This document shows, in pieces, positions 42,735 to 55,637 of a stretch of 64,000 nt of DNA. Every line of letters begins with the position of its first letter. Within the stretch, counting starts at the first letter, position 1. The notes under the pieces are model-generated. The model saw only the letters and a list, made by a program, of their open reading frames with translations, ran no database searches and was not told the origin of the DNA. The stretch lies in NCBI RefSeq assembly GCF_001422365.1, contig NZ_LMMT01000006.1, positions 100,488 through 164,487 on the forward strand. The letters are read 5' to 3'. A program made the translations under genes and the position numbers. Source of the stretch: Pseudorhodoferax sp. Leaf265 (GTDB taxonomy: Bacteria > Pseudomonadota > Gammaproteobacteria > Burkholderiales > Burkholderiaceae_C).

Positions 42735-43579
42735 TGCGGCAGTGCGTTCTCGGAGGGTTTGGCGGCGCTCCCCGCGTTGGGATTGCGGATCGCGCCGATG
42801 TGGCTGCGCAGTTCCAGCACGATGTCGGTGAACTCCTTGGTGTAGGTCACCTCGAGTTCGCGCGGGCGCGGCAGTTCGATCTCGCGCTTGACAACGAAGC
42901 GGCCCGGGCTCTTGCTCATCACGTAGACCGTGTCGGCCAGGAACACCGACTCGCGCAGGTCGTGCGTGACCAGGATCACGTTGAAACCCTGCTCGGCATG
43001 CAGGTCGCGCAGGATGCACCAGAGCTCCTCGCGCGTGAACGCGTCGAGCGCGCCGAAGGGTTCGTCGAGCAACAGCATCTTGGGCTCGTGGATCAGCGCG
43101 CGGCAGATGCTGGCGCGCTGCTGCATGCCGCCCGACAGCTGCCAGGGGAACTTGTCCTCGTACCCGGCCAGGCCGACCTTCTGCAGCAGCCGGCGCGCAC
43201 GCTCCTCGTACTGCTTGCGGTTCTTCTGGAAGGTCGAGCGGTAGGGCTCGACGATCTCCAGCGGCAAGAGCACGTTGTCCACCGTGGTGCGCCAGGGCAG
43301 CAGCGAGGAGGCCTGGAAGGCCATGCCCGAGATCTTGAGCGGGCCCGTGACGGGTTGGCCGTCGATGAAGATCTTGCCCATGGAGGGCATCTTCAGGCCG
43401 GTGGTCAGCTTCATGAAGGTCGACTTGCCGCAGCCCGAGGGCCCGACGATGGCGATGAACTCGCCCTTGCGAACCTTCAGGTCGATGGCCTCGACGGCGA
43501 AGTGGTTCTCGCGCAGCAGTTGCTCGTTGTAGGCGAGCCAGACGTCTCTGAAGTCAACGAACGGGGTGTCGTCTGCCAT
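42731..43579 (-). CDS. ABC transporter ATP-binding protein (SsuB/TauB/ThiY-operon type)
   Basis: The 282-residue ATPase contains Walker A GPSGCGKST (about residue 46), the Q-loop in MAFQASSLLPWR, the ABC signature LSGGMQQRASI, Walker B MLLLDEPFGALD and the switch histidine in LVTHDLRES. The FGALD form is typical of nitrate/sulfonate/taurine-type importers. Both ends overlap the neighbouring genes by ATGA. Confidence 0.92.
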   Translation of the reverse strand: MADDTPFVDFRDVWLAYNEQLLRENHFAVEAIDLKVRKGEFIAIVGPSGCGKSTFMKLTTGLKMPSMGKIFIDGQPVTGPLKISGMAFQASSLLPWRTTVDNVLLPLEIVEPYRSTFQKNRKQYEERARRLLQKVGLAGYEDKFPWQLSGGMQQRASICRALIHEPKMLLLDEPFGALDAFTREELWCILRDLHAEQGFNVILVTHDLRESVFLADTVYVMSKSPGRFVVKREIELPRPRELEVTYTKEFTDIVLELRSHIGAIRNPNAGSAAKPSENALPQ

Positions 43580-44616
43580 CACTTCTTGGCCGGCGGCAGC
43601 ACGTTGAGCTCGGCGGCGCTGGGCAGGAAGCTGGCGTTCCACACCGCTTCGGGGTTCACGCGGGTCTTGGTGGCGAAGGCGTCCGAGACCTGCGACGCCA
43701 TCAGCGACAACCGGCCCGGGTTCACCTGGCCGAAGCCCTCGGCGCGCGCGTTGGGGCTGGCGACCACGGTGTCGATGGCCAACTGCAGGCGGCGCGTCTC
43801 CAGCGGCACGTTGACGATGCCGTCGCGCGCCTTCACGTGCTCGATGGCGGCGGACGGGTTGGCCATGACCTCCTTGGCTCCTTTGGCGAAGGCCGCGAGA
43901 AAGGCCTTGATGGCGGCCGGGTTCTCCTTGACCATTTTGGGCGAGGCGATGACGACGTTGCCGTACAGCTTCACGCCGTACTGCGGGTAGGGCAGGATCA
44001 CCACGTCTTCGGTCTTCACGCCGCGTGCTTCCAGGTTCAGCAGCGAGGTGAACGTGAAGCCCGTGATGGCGTCGATGTCGCCGCGCACCAGCATGGTCTC
44101 GCGCAGCGGCGGGTCCATGGCCGTCCACTGCACGTTGCCGACGTTGTTGGCCTTGGCGAAGATCGGGAAGGCGCGGCGGCCGGCGTCGAACACCGGGGCG
44201 CCGAGCTTCTTGCCGGTCAGGTCGGCGGGGCTCTTGATGCCGCTCTTCTTGAGCGCCATGACCGAGGCTGGCGTGTCGTTGTAGACCATCATGACCGCGA
44301 CCGGCTTGTTCGGTGCGTCGGGGTTGTTGGCGTGGAACTCCATGAGCGCGGCCAGGTCGGCGAAGCCCATGTCGTAGGCGCCCGAGGCCACGCGCGTGAC
44401 CGTGCCGCCCGAGCCGTTGCCTGCGTCGATGGCCACGTCCAGTCCAGCGGCCTTGAAGTAACCCTTGGCGGCGGGCTGCAGGAACAGCGCTGCGGGGCCT
44501 TCGAAACGCCAGTCGAGCTGGAACTTGATCGGCGTGGTCTGCGCCTGCGCGGCCGGCAGGCCGAAGGCGAGGGCAGAGGCGGCGAGGAAGGACTGGAGCA
44601 GGTGGCGCTTGTTCAT
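43579..44616 (-). CDS. ABC transporter substrate-binding protein, NMT1/THI5-like
   Basis: The 345-residue periplasmic protein has a signal peptide (LLQSFLAASALAFGLPAAQA) and the NMT1/SsuA fold, with IKFQLDWRFEGPAALFLQPA at the mature N-terminus and SGAYDMGFADLAALMEFH. This family binds thiamine precursors, pyrimidines, sulfonates or nitrate. Pairing with a nucleobase deaminase, and the purine-catabolic genes in the same neighbourhood, make a nucleobase or related heterocycle the most likely ligand. It is the first gene of the importer operon and is preceded by the maeB terminator. Confidence 0.88.
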   Translation of the reverse strand: MNKRHLLQSFLAASALAFGLPAAQAQTTPIKFQLDWRFEGPAALFLQPAAKGYFKAAGLDVAIDAGNGSGGTVTRVASGAYDMGFADLAALMEFHANNPDAPNKPVAVMMVYNDTPASVMALKKSGIKSPADLTGKKLGAPVFDAGRRAFPIFAKANNVGNVQWTAMDPPLRETMLVRGDIDAITGFTFTSLLNLEARGVKTEDVVILPYPQYGVKLYGNVVIASPKMVKENPAAIKAFLAAFAKGAKEVMANPSAAIEHVKARDGIVNVPLETRRLQLAIDTVVASPNARAEGFGQVNPGRLSLMASQVSDAFATKTRVNPEAVWNASFLPSAAELNVLPPAKK

Positions 44617-44701
44617 CGAAGTCTCGGAGTGAAAAGTCCGGGATTTAAGCAAGTTGGGTGCCTGCACGCCATTGGTGCGACTCCCGAGCCCGTCCATGAA
44701 A

Positions 44702-44733
44702 ACGCCCCACCATGGTGTCCCATGGTGGGGCGT
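44702..44733 (-). terminator. Rho-independent terminator after maeB
   Basis: A perfect 14-bp stem (ACGCCCCACCATGG and CCATGGTGGGGCGT) with a 4-base loop is followed on the reverse strand by TTTT. It lies about 30 bases after the malic enzyme stop and insulates it from the importer operon. Confidence 0.88.
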
Positions 44734-44763
44734 GCTGCGCGAAAGTGGTGCGTTATGCAGCGG

Positions 44764-47061
<2,298 letters not shown>

Positions 47062-47242
47062 GGGGAACTCCTCGGTATGTAACGCTGGCCGGCGGCGGCA
47101 GGCCCGGTGTCCTGCCGCAACGCGGGGCGCTAGCCTACCCCAAGCGCGTGGTGCCTCCGGCGCGGCGTTATAGGGAATTACCAGTTGCCCCTATACGAAA
47201 TGGATGATGTTGCGGCGCCGGCGCCGGCGCAGAATGGCCCGC

Positions 47243-48112
47243 ATGACGCTGCTCTCCGCGCTCGACGACTGCCTGGACCGCCTCGCCCGCGAGGACGGCG
47301 TGCTCGTGCAGGTCGAGGCCACGCAGGGCTCGGCCCCGCGCGAAGCCGGCACCTGGATGGCGGTCTGGCGCAACGCGCTGACCGGCACCGTCGGTGGCGG
47401 CCAGCTGGAGTACCAGGCCATCGCGGCCGCCCGCGCGCTGCTGCAGGGCCAGGCCGGCTCGGTCGCCCAGAACGCCGTGGTGCGCTATCCGCTCGGCCCC
47501 ACGCTGGGCCAGTGCTGCGGTGGCGTGGTGTTCCTGCGCTACCGGCGCATCGGTACGGCCGACGCGCCGGCGCTGCGCAGCGCGCTGACCGACCGGCTGG
47601 CACCGGTGGCGCTGTTCGGCGGCGGGCATGTGGGCGGCGCGATCGTGCGCCTGCTGGCCGGGCTGCCGTATGCCGTGCGCTGGATCGACAGCCGCGACGG
47701 GGTCTTCCCGCCCGCCCTGCCAACCCAGGTCGAGACCGAGCACAGCGAGCCCGTGCAGGACGCCGTCGCCACACTGCCCGCCGGGTCGCGCGTGCTGATC
47801 ATGAGCTTCAGCCACGCCGAGGACCTGGACATCGTGATCGCCTGCCTGCAGCGCCTGCGCGCGCGCGGCGACCTGCCGTTCGTGGGCCTGATCGGCAGCA
47901 AGACCAAGTGGGCCACGTTCCGGCACCGGCTCGAGGCGCGCGGCTTCACGCCCGGGGAGATCGCGCGCATCACCTGCCCGATCGGCGTGCCCGGCATCAC
48001 GGGCAAGGAGCCCGAGGTGATCGCGGTTGCCGTGGCGGCGCAGCTGCTGCAGCTGGCGCCGCCCCAGGCCGTGCCGGCCGCGGCCCCGTTTCAGGCGGCC
48101 GGCGCGCGGTAG
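47243..48112 (+). CDS. xdhC: Xanthine dehydrogenase accessory protein XdhC
   Basis: This 289-residue protein matches XdhC: VLVQVEATQGSAPREAGTWM, VGGGQLEYQAIAAARALL, then VALFGGGHVGGAIVRLLAGL as the Rossmann motif near residue 120, and FVGLIGSKTKWATFRHRLEA. XdhC binds the molybdenum cofactor, promotes its sulfuration and delivers it to xanthine dehydrogenase. Start 47243 gives the family N-terminus. Its 3' end overlaps the convergent methyltransferase gene by 22 bp. Confidence 0.92.
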   Translation: MTLLSALDDCLDRLAREDGVLVQVEATQGSAPREAGTWMAVWRNALTGTVGGGQLEYQAIAAARALLQGQAGSVAQNAVVRYPLGPTLGQCCGGVVFLRYRRIGTADAPALRSALTDRLAPVALFGGGHVGGAIVRLLAGLPYAVRWIDSRDGVFPPALPTQVETEHSEPVQDAVATLPAGSRVLIMSFSHAEDLDIVIACLQRLRARGDLPFVGLIGSKTKWATFRHRLEARGFTPGEIARITCPIGVPGITGKEPEVIAVAVAAQLLQLAPPQAVPAAAPFQAAGAR

Positions 48113-49026
48113 GCCAGCACCTTGAGGCTGCGCTCTTCGTCGGCATCGGCGAAGGCCGGCGGGTTGGCGACACGCTCCACGAACTGCAGGTCCGGCGCCT
48201 GCTCGGCCATGTGGCCGGTCAGGAAGTCCACGCCCAGTTCCGGTGCGTTCAGGCACAGCAAGGCGTGCCCGCCCGGCATCAGCAGGTCGGGCAGCCGGCG
48301 CATCACGCGCGCGTAGTCCTTGGTCGCGACGAAGCTGCCCTTCTGGTAGCTGGGCGGGTCGACGACGATGAGGTCGTAGGCGCCGCCGCGGTTGATCTTG
48401 CCCCAGCTGCTGAACACGTCGTGCGCCGCGAAGCTGGCGCCGGCCGCCACGCCGTTGAGCTGGTGGTTCTGCTGACCCGTGGCCAGCGCGGCGCGGCTCA
48501 TGTCCATGTTGAGCACCTGGCCGGCGCCGGCCAGGCGCGCGACGACCGAGAACGCACAGGTGTAGGCGAACAGGTTCAGCACGCGCATGCGCTGCGGCTG
48601 CGGGTGTGCCGCCACGGTGCGGCGCACCCAGGCGCGGCCCGCGGCCATGTCGGGAAACAGGCCGTGGTTCTGCCCGCGCAGCAGGTGCACGCCGTAGCGC
48701 ACGCCTTGCTCCGTCACCACATGCGGATCGGGCACGCTGCCGGCCATCAGCCGGGTCTCGGCCGGGCCGCTGGACGGCCGCGTCTGCAGCACCCAGTTGA
48801 GCGGCTGCCCGGGCGCGATGGCGTGCCAGCGTTGGGCCAATGCCGCGCCGATGGCCGCCACCTCGGGCTCCGGCAGGGGCGCGAAGCTGGTCAGCAGCAG
48901 CACGGGCGGAAAGGCGTCGAGTACCAGGTGCTCGCAGCCCGGGTGGCGGCCGCCGCGGCCGTGGAAGATGCGCTGGACATCGGTGCAGGGCGCCATCGCT
49001 GCGATGGCCTCGAGAAGTGCTTGCAT
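48091..49026 (-). CDS. Class I SAM-dependent methyltransferase, RlmI/RlmK-like
   Basis: The 311-residue protein has the C-terminal rRNA-methyltransferase fold: VLNLFAYTCAFSVVARLAGA (motif I, near residue 150), NMDMSRAALATGQQN, and the catalytic DPPSYQKGSFV near residue 225. The DPPSYQKG form matches RlmI/RlmK-type enzymes that methylate bases of 23S rRNA, but the PUA domain of RlmI is absent. The first 110 residues are less conserved. It lies between XdhC and the xdhA promoter but runs the opposite way, so it is probably unrelated to purine breakdown. Confidence 0.85.
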   Translation of the reverse strand: MQALLEAIAAMAPCTDVQRIFHGRGGRHPGCEHLVLDAFPPVLLLTSFAPLPEPEVAAIGAALAQRWHAIAPGQPLNWVLQTRPSSGPAETRLMAGSVPDPHVVTEQGVRYGVHLLRGQNHGLFPDMAAGRAWVRRTVAAHPQPQRMRVLNLFAYTCAFSVVARLAGAGQVLNMDMSRAALATGQQNHQLNGVAAGASFAAHDVFSSWGKINRGGAYDLIVVDPPSYQKGSFVATKDYARVMRRLPDLLMPGGHALLCLNAPELGVDFLTGHMAEQAPDLQFVERVANPPAFADADEERSLKVLAYRAPAA

Positions 49027-49161
49027 GGTCGTGAAAAGGTGGGCGCCAGACCGGTTTCGGCGGTGGCACAAGTGTTGCTGCGGACGCTTGCGGGTTTACC
49101 CGGGGCATTCATAACGCGCTCCGCATATGCACTATGGTGATGTTGGTATGCCGCAAAGCGT

Positions 49162-50808
<1,647 letters not shown>

Positions 50809-50827
50809 GCGCGACCAGGAGTCCACG

Positions 50828-53257
50828 ATGAACAAACCCATTGCCGAGCATCTGCTGGGACCGGCCACGGCCTTCGCCAGCTACCAGGACAACACCGCCG
50901 CGCGCATCGATCCGCAGGCCGAGGCGCGCGCCCAGGACGCCGGCGCCCGCGTGGGCATCAGCCGCGCGCACGAATCGGCTGCGCTGCATGTGGCGGGTGC
51001 CGCCACCTACATCGACGACATCCCCGAACTGGCCGGCACCTTGCACTGCGCGCTGGGCCTGTCGCCCGTGGCGGCGGGCCGGCTGCTGGGCATCGACCTG
51101 GCGGCCGTGCAGGCCATGCCGGGCGTGGTGCGCGTGCTGGTGGCGGCCGACATTCCGGGCACGAACGACTGCGGCTCCATCGTGCACGACGACCCCATCC
51201 TGTGCGATGGCGAGATCCGCTACCTGGGCCAGCCCGTGTTCGCCGTAGTGGCCACCACGCGTGACGCCGCACGCCGTGCCGCGGCATTGGCCAAGAAGGT
51301 GCTGCAGGTCGAGCCGGCCAAGCCGGTGCTGACGCCGCGCGACGCCCATGCCGGCGGCCACTACGTGGTGCCGCCCATGCACCTGGTGCGCAGCACGAGC
51401 GGCCGCAATGCCGAGGGCATCCGCGACGCCATCGCGGCCGCGCCGCACCGTCTCACCGACAGCCTGGACGTGGGCGGCCAGGAGCAGTTCTACCTGGAAG
51501 GCCAGATCAGCTACGCGATCCCGAAGGAGGGCGGGGCCGTGCACGTGCACTGCTCCACCCAGCACCCGAGCGAGATGCAGCACCTGGTGGCGCATGCGCT
51601 GCACCTGCCGGCCCATGCCGTGCACGTGGAGTGCCGGCGCATGGGCGGCGGCTTCGGCGGCAAGGAATCGCAGTCGGGCCTGTTCGCCTGCGTTGCGGCG
51701 GTGGCGACGCGCGCGCTGCGCAAGCCGGTCAAGCTGCGGCTGGACCGCGACGACGACTTCATGGTCACGGGCCGGCGCCACTGCTTCTGGTACGAGTACG
51801 ACATCGGCTACGACGACGAAGGCCGCATCCTGGGCGCGGAGATCAGCATGGTCTCGCGCGCCGGCCATTCGGCCGACCTGTCGGCGCCCGTGATGACGCG
51901 CGCGCTGTGCCACTTCGACAACGCCTACTGGCTGCCCGAGGTGGCCATGCACGGCTACTCGGGCCGCACCAACACGCAGAGCAACACCGCCTTCCGCGGC
52001 TTCGGCGGTCCGCAGGGCGCCATCGCCATCGAGAACATCCTGGACAGCATCGCGCGCCGGCTCGGCCGCGACCCGCTGGCCGTGCGCCGCGCCAACTTCT
52101 ACGGCGTCAAAGAGCGCAATGTCACGCCCTACCAGCAGACGGTGCAGGACAACATCCTGGAAGACCTGGTCGGCCAGTTGGAAGCCAGCAGCGACTACGC
52201 CGCGCGCCGCGCGGCCGTGGCGGCCTTCAATGCCACGAGCCCGGTGCTCAAGCGCGGGCTGGCGCTGACGCCGCTCAAGTTCGGCATCAGCTTCAACGTC
52301 AAGCACTTCAACCAGGCCGGTGCGCTGGTCCATGTCTACACCGACGGTTCCATCCTCGTGAACCATGGCGGCACCGAGATGGGCCAGGGCCTGAACACCA
52401 AGGTCTGCCAGGTCGTCGCGCACGAGTTGGGCGTGGCCTTCGAACGCGTACGCGCCACGGCCACCGACACCACCAAGGTGGCCAACACCTCGGCCACAGC
52501 GGCATCGACCGGCGCCGACCTGAACGGCAAGGCCGCGCAGGACGCGGCGCGCCAGATCCGCGAGCGCCTGGCCGCCTGCGCCGCCGCGCGCCATGGCGGC
52601 ACCGCCGAGCAGGTGCGCTTTGCCAACGACAAGGTCTTCGTGAATGGCCGCGAGCTCGGTTTCGACGTGCTGGTGGGCGAGGCCTACCTGGACCGCGTGC
52701 AGCTGTGGTCCGACGGCTTCTACGCCACGCCCGGCCTGTCCTGGGACCGCGAGACCATGACCGGCCGGCCGTTCTACTACTTCGCGTACGGCGCAGCCGT
52801 CAGCGAGGTCGTCATCGACACGCTCACGGGCGAGTGGAAGCTGCTGCGCGCCGACATCCTGCAGGACGCTGGCACGTCGCTGAACCCGGCGGTGGACATC
52901 GGCCAGGTGGAAGGCGCCTTCATCCAGGGCATGGGCTGGCTCACGACCGAGGAGCTGGTCTGGCATCCCGAGAGCGGCAAGCTGACCACGCACGCGCCCA
53001 GCACCTACAAGATCCCCACGGCCAACGACTGCCCGCCCGTGTTCAACGTGCGGCTGTTCGACCGCGCGAACGTGGAGGACTCCATCCACCGCAGCAAGGC
53101 CGTGGGCGAGCCGCCGCTGCTGTTGCCGTTCTCGGTGTTCTTCGCGATCCGCGATGCGGTCTCGGCCGCGGGCGACCACCGCGTGGACCCGCCGCTGACG
53201 GCACCCGCCACCGGCGAATCCATCCTGCGTGCGCTCAGTGCGGTGCAGGCCGGCTGA
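50828..53257 (+). CDS. xdhB: Xanthine dehydrogenase large (molybdopterin) subunit
   Basis: The 809-residue subunit has the xanthine oxidase molybdenum-binding fold: VGGQEQFYLEGQISYAIPKE, the MGGGFGGKESQSG loop, AFRGFGGPQGA and GGTEMGQGLNTKVCQV, with the catalytic glutamate in the C-terminal KAVGEPPLLLPFSVF. It hydroxylates hypoxanthine and xanthine to urate. An AGGAG site seven bases upstream fixes the start. It is in an operon with xdhA and probably with the LysR and permease genes downstream. Confidence 0.96.
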   Translation: MNKPIAEHLLGPATAFASYQDNTAARIDPQAEARAQDAGARVGISRAHESAALHVAGAATYIDDIPELAGTLHCALGLSPVAAGRLLGIDLAAVQAMPGVVRVLVAADIPGTNDCGSIVHDDPILCDGEIRYLGQPVFAVVATTRDAARRAAALAKKVLQVEPAKPVLTPRDAHAGGHYVVPPMHLVRSTSGRNAEGIRDAIAAAPHRLTDSLDVGGQEQFYLEGQISYAIPKEGGAVHVHCSTQHPSEMQHLVAHALHLPAHAVHVECRRMGGGFGGKESQSGLFACVAAVATRALRKPVKLRLDRDDDFMVTGRRHCFWYEYDIGYDDEGRILGAEISMVSRAGHSADLSAPVMTRALCHFDNAYWLPEVAMHGYSGRTNTQSNTAFRGFGGPQGAIAIENILDSIARRLGRDPLAVRRANFYGVKERNVTPYQQTVQDNILEDLVGQLEASSDYAARRAAVAAFNATSPVLKRGLALTPLKFGISFNVKHFNQAGALVHVYTDGSILVNHGGTEMGQGLNTKVCQVVAHELGVAFERVRATATDTTKVANTSATAASTGADLNGKAAQDAARQIRERLAACAAARHGGTAEQVRFANDKVFVNGRELGFDVLVGEAYLDRVQLWSDGFYATPGLSWDRETMTGRPFYYFAYGAAVSEVVIDTLTGEWKLLRADILQDAGTSLNPAVDIGQVEGAFIQGMGWLTTEELVWHPESGKLTTHAPSTYKIPTANDCPPVFNVRLFDRANVEDSIHRSKAVGEPPLLLPFSVFFAIRDAVSAAGDHRVDPPLTAPATGESILRALSAVQAG

Positions 53258-53280
53258 CGCGTGGCCCACCGGAGCAGGCC

Positions 53281-54285
53281 ATGGCCAATGTCGTCCCGAT
53301 CCAGAGGACCGTTGCATCCGGTGCCACGGCCAAGAGCGCATCCGCGCCCGGCCAGGCGCTGTTCGACCGCATCGACCTGCACCTGATCCGCGTGCTGCAC
53401 GTGGTGCTGACCGAGCGCAGCGTGTCGCGTGCGGCGATCCGGCTGGGCATGCACCAGCCGGCGGTGTCGGCCGCGCTCAAGCGGCTGCGCGTGCTGTCCG
53501 GCGATCCGCTGCTGGTGCGCACCGGCGGGCGCATGGTGCCCACCGATGCCGCGCTGCGCATGGTGGAGCCGGCGGCCAGCATCCTGCGTGCGGCCGAGAT
53601 GCTGTTCGCCGATGCGCGCAGCTTCGATCCGCAGACCGCCACCGACACCTTCCGCATCGCCGCCAGCGATTACCTGGACCCGCTGTTCCTGCCCACGCTG
53701 GTGGCCGACATCAAGCGCCAGGCGCCCGGCGTGCAGATCGAGATCCACCCGCTGTCGTCCGATTCCGACTACCAGGCGCATCTGGCCCAGGGCGATGTGG
53801 ACCTCGTGATCGGCAACTGGATGGAGCCGCCCGAGGACCTGCACATGGCGCGGCTGCTCGGCGACGAGGTGGTGTCCATGGTCAGCCGCGACCATCCCGC
53901 CGCCCGGCGCGGCTGGGACCTGGACACCTGGCTGGCGGCCGAGCACATCGCGCCCATGCCCACGCACCCGGGTGCGCGCGGCATCATCGACCAGATGCTG
54001 GACCGCCAGGGGCATCGGCGCAACGTGGTGGCGCGCTGCGCCTACTTCGGCCTGATTCCCGACATGGTGGCCAACAGCCTGCTGGTGCTGACCACCGGCC
54101 GCCAGTACTGCGAGCGCGTGGCCGAGCGGCTGCCGCTGACCATCCTCGAATGTCCGGCCGGCCTGCCGCGCCTGCTGTACTACCAGCTGTGGCACGCACG
54201 CAGCCACAGTTCGATCGCCGCACGCTGGCTGCGCGAACGCACCAAGGACGTTGCCGCCGCGCTGCGCACGTCCAGCGACCGCTGA
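53281..54285 (+). CDS. LysR-type transcriptional regulator of the purine block
   Basis: The 334-residue regulator has an N-terminal winged helix (residues 28-90, SVSRAAIRLGMHQPAVSAAL) and a two-lobed effector domain (110-320). It lies 23 bases after xdhB and 45 bases before the permease, so it probably regulates purine catabolism, with xanthine, urate or a related compound as inducer. The placement inside the operon is unusual for LysR proteins, which are usually divergent; control may be exerted at the xdhA or permease promoter. Confidence 0.9.
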   Translation: MANVVPIQRTVASGATAKSASAPGQALFDRIDLHLIRVLHVVLTERSVSRAAIRLGMHQPAVSAALKRLRVLSGDPLLVRTGGRMVPTDAALRMVEPAASILRAAEMLFADARSFDPQTATDTFRIAASDYLDPLFLPTLVADIKRQAPGVQIEIHPLSSDSDYQAHLAQGDVDLVIGNWMEPPEDLHMARLLGDEVVSMVSRDHPAARRGWDLDTWLAAEHIAPMPTHPGARGIIDQMLDRQGHRRNVVARCAYFGLIPDMVANSLLVLTTGRQYCERVAERLPLTILECPAGLPRLLYYQLWHARSHSSIAARWLRERTKDVAAALRTSSDR

Positions 54286-54289
54286 ATTT

Positions 54290-54305
54290 CACACACACAC
54301 ACACA
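54290..54305 (+). repeat. (CA)8 microsatellite in the permease leader
   Basis: Eight CA units lie between the LysR stop and the ribosome site of the permease gene (GGAG at about 54321). Length change by slippage could alter spacing in the leader, but not a reading frame. Confidence 0.75.
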
Positions 54306-54330
54306 ACATTTCCAACGGAGCGGAGACCCC

Positions 54331-55632
54331 ATGAACTGGACAGAACGCGTGTTCAAGCTGAAAGAACACGAGACCACGGTGCGCACCGAGCTGATGGCCG
54401 GCCTCACCACCTTCCTGACGATGGCCTACATCATCTTCGTCAACCCCTCGATCCTGGGCGATGCCGGCATGCCCAAGGACGCGGTGTTCGTCGCCACTTG
54501 CCTGATCGCGGCACTGGGCACCACCATCATGGGCCTGTACGCCAACTACCCGATCGCGCTGGCGCCGGGCATGGGGCTGAACGCCTACTTCGCCTACGTG
54601 GTCGTGCTCAAGATGGGTTTCACCTGGCAGGCCGCACTCGGGGCCGTGTTCGTTTCGGGCTGCCTGTTCCTGCTGGTCACGCTGTTCGGCCTGCGCGGGC
54701 TCATCATCCGCGGCATCCCGCTGTCGCTGCGCTATGCGATCACGGTGGGCATCGGGTTGTTCCTGGCGCTGATCGCGCTCAAGAGCGCAGGCATCGTGGC
54801 GGCTTCGCCGGCCACCTTCGTGACGCTGGGCGACCTGCACACGGCGCCTGTGGTGCTGGCCGTGCTGGGCTTCGTGTTGATCGTGGTGCTGGACAAGCTC
54901 AAGGTGCCTGGGGCCATCCTGATCGGCATCGTGGCCGTGACCATCGCCTCGTTCTTCTTCGGCGGCAACCAGTTCCGCGGCGTCTTCTCGGCACCGCCCT
55001 CGATCGCGCCGACCTTCCTGCAGCTGGACATCAAGGGCGCGTTGACGGGTGGCCTGCTCAACGTGGTCATGGTGTTCTTCCTGGTCGAGCTGTTCGACGC
55101 CACCGGCACGCTGATGGGCGTGGCCAAGCGCGCCGGCCTCTTGGTGCCGGGCAAGATGGACCGCCTCAACAAGTCGCTGTTGGCCGACAGTGGCGCCATC
55201 TTCGCGGGCTCGCTGCTGGGCACCTCCAGCACCACGGCCTATGTGGAGAGCGCGGCCGGCGTGCAGGCCGGTGGCCGCACCGGCCTCACGGCGCTCACCG
55301 TGGCCGTGCTGTTCCTGGCCTGTTTGTTCATCGCGCCGCTGGCCGGCGTGGTGCCGGCCTACGCCACGGCACCGGCGCTGTTCTTCGTCGCCTGCCTGAT
55401 GCTGCGCGACCTCACCGAACTCGACTGGGACGACACCACCGAGGTGATCCCGGCCGCCGTGACGGCGCTGACCATGCCCTTCACCTATTCCATCGCCAAC
55501 GGCCTGGCCTTCGGCTTCATCACCTATGCGGCGCTCAAGCTGTTCACCGGCAAGGTGCGGGAGGTGCACTGGATGGTCTGGGTCATCGGCGGCGTGTTCC
55601 TGTTCAAGTTCATCTACATCGGAGGCCACTGA
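54331..55632 (+). CDS. NCS2-family purine permease (AzgA/PbuG type)
   Basis: The 433-residue membrane protein has about 13 helices. It shows the group-2 NCS2 (adenine/guanine/hypoxanthine) pattern: TELMAGLTTFLTMAYIIFVN at the start, then APGMGLNAYFAY, GTSSTTAYVESAAGVQAGGR and a late TALTMPFTYSIANGLAFGF. These are proton symporters for adenine, guanine or hypoxanthine rather than xanthine/urate carriers. The guanine deaminase gene follows after five bases, which fits import of guanine. Confidence 0.93.
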   Translation: MNWTERVFKLKEHETTVRTELMAGLTTFLTMAYIIFVNPSILGDAGMPKDAVFVATCLIAALGTTIMGLYANYPIALAPGMGLNAYFAYVVVLKMGFTWQAALGAVFVSGCLFLLVTLFGLRGLIIRGIPLSLRYAITVGIGLFLALIALKSAGIVAASPATFVTLGDLHTAPVVLAVLGFVLIVVLDKLKVPGAILIGIVAVTIASFFFGGNQFRGVFSAPPSIAPTFLQLDIKGALTGGLLNVVMVFFLVELFDATGTLMGVAKRAGLLVPGKMDRLNKSLLADSGAIFAGSLLGTSSTTAYVESAAGVQAGGRTGLTALTVAVLFLACLFIAPLAGVVPAYATAPALFFVACLMLRDLTELDWDDTTEVIPAAVTALTMPFTYSIANGLAFGFITYAALKLFTGKVREVHWMVWVIGGVFLFKFIYIGGH

Positions 55633-55637
55633 GCCAC

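Noticed and set aside
53229..55637. Forward frame running through the LysR and permease genes before joining guanine deaminase
   Set aside because: Only the part from 55638 has protein character; the earlier part is an off-frame reading of the LysR and permease genes.
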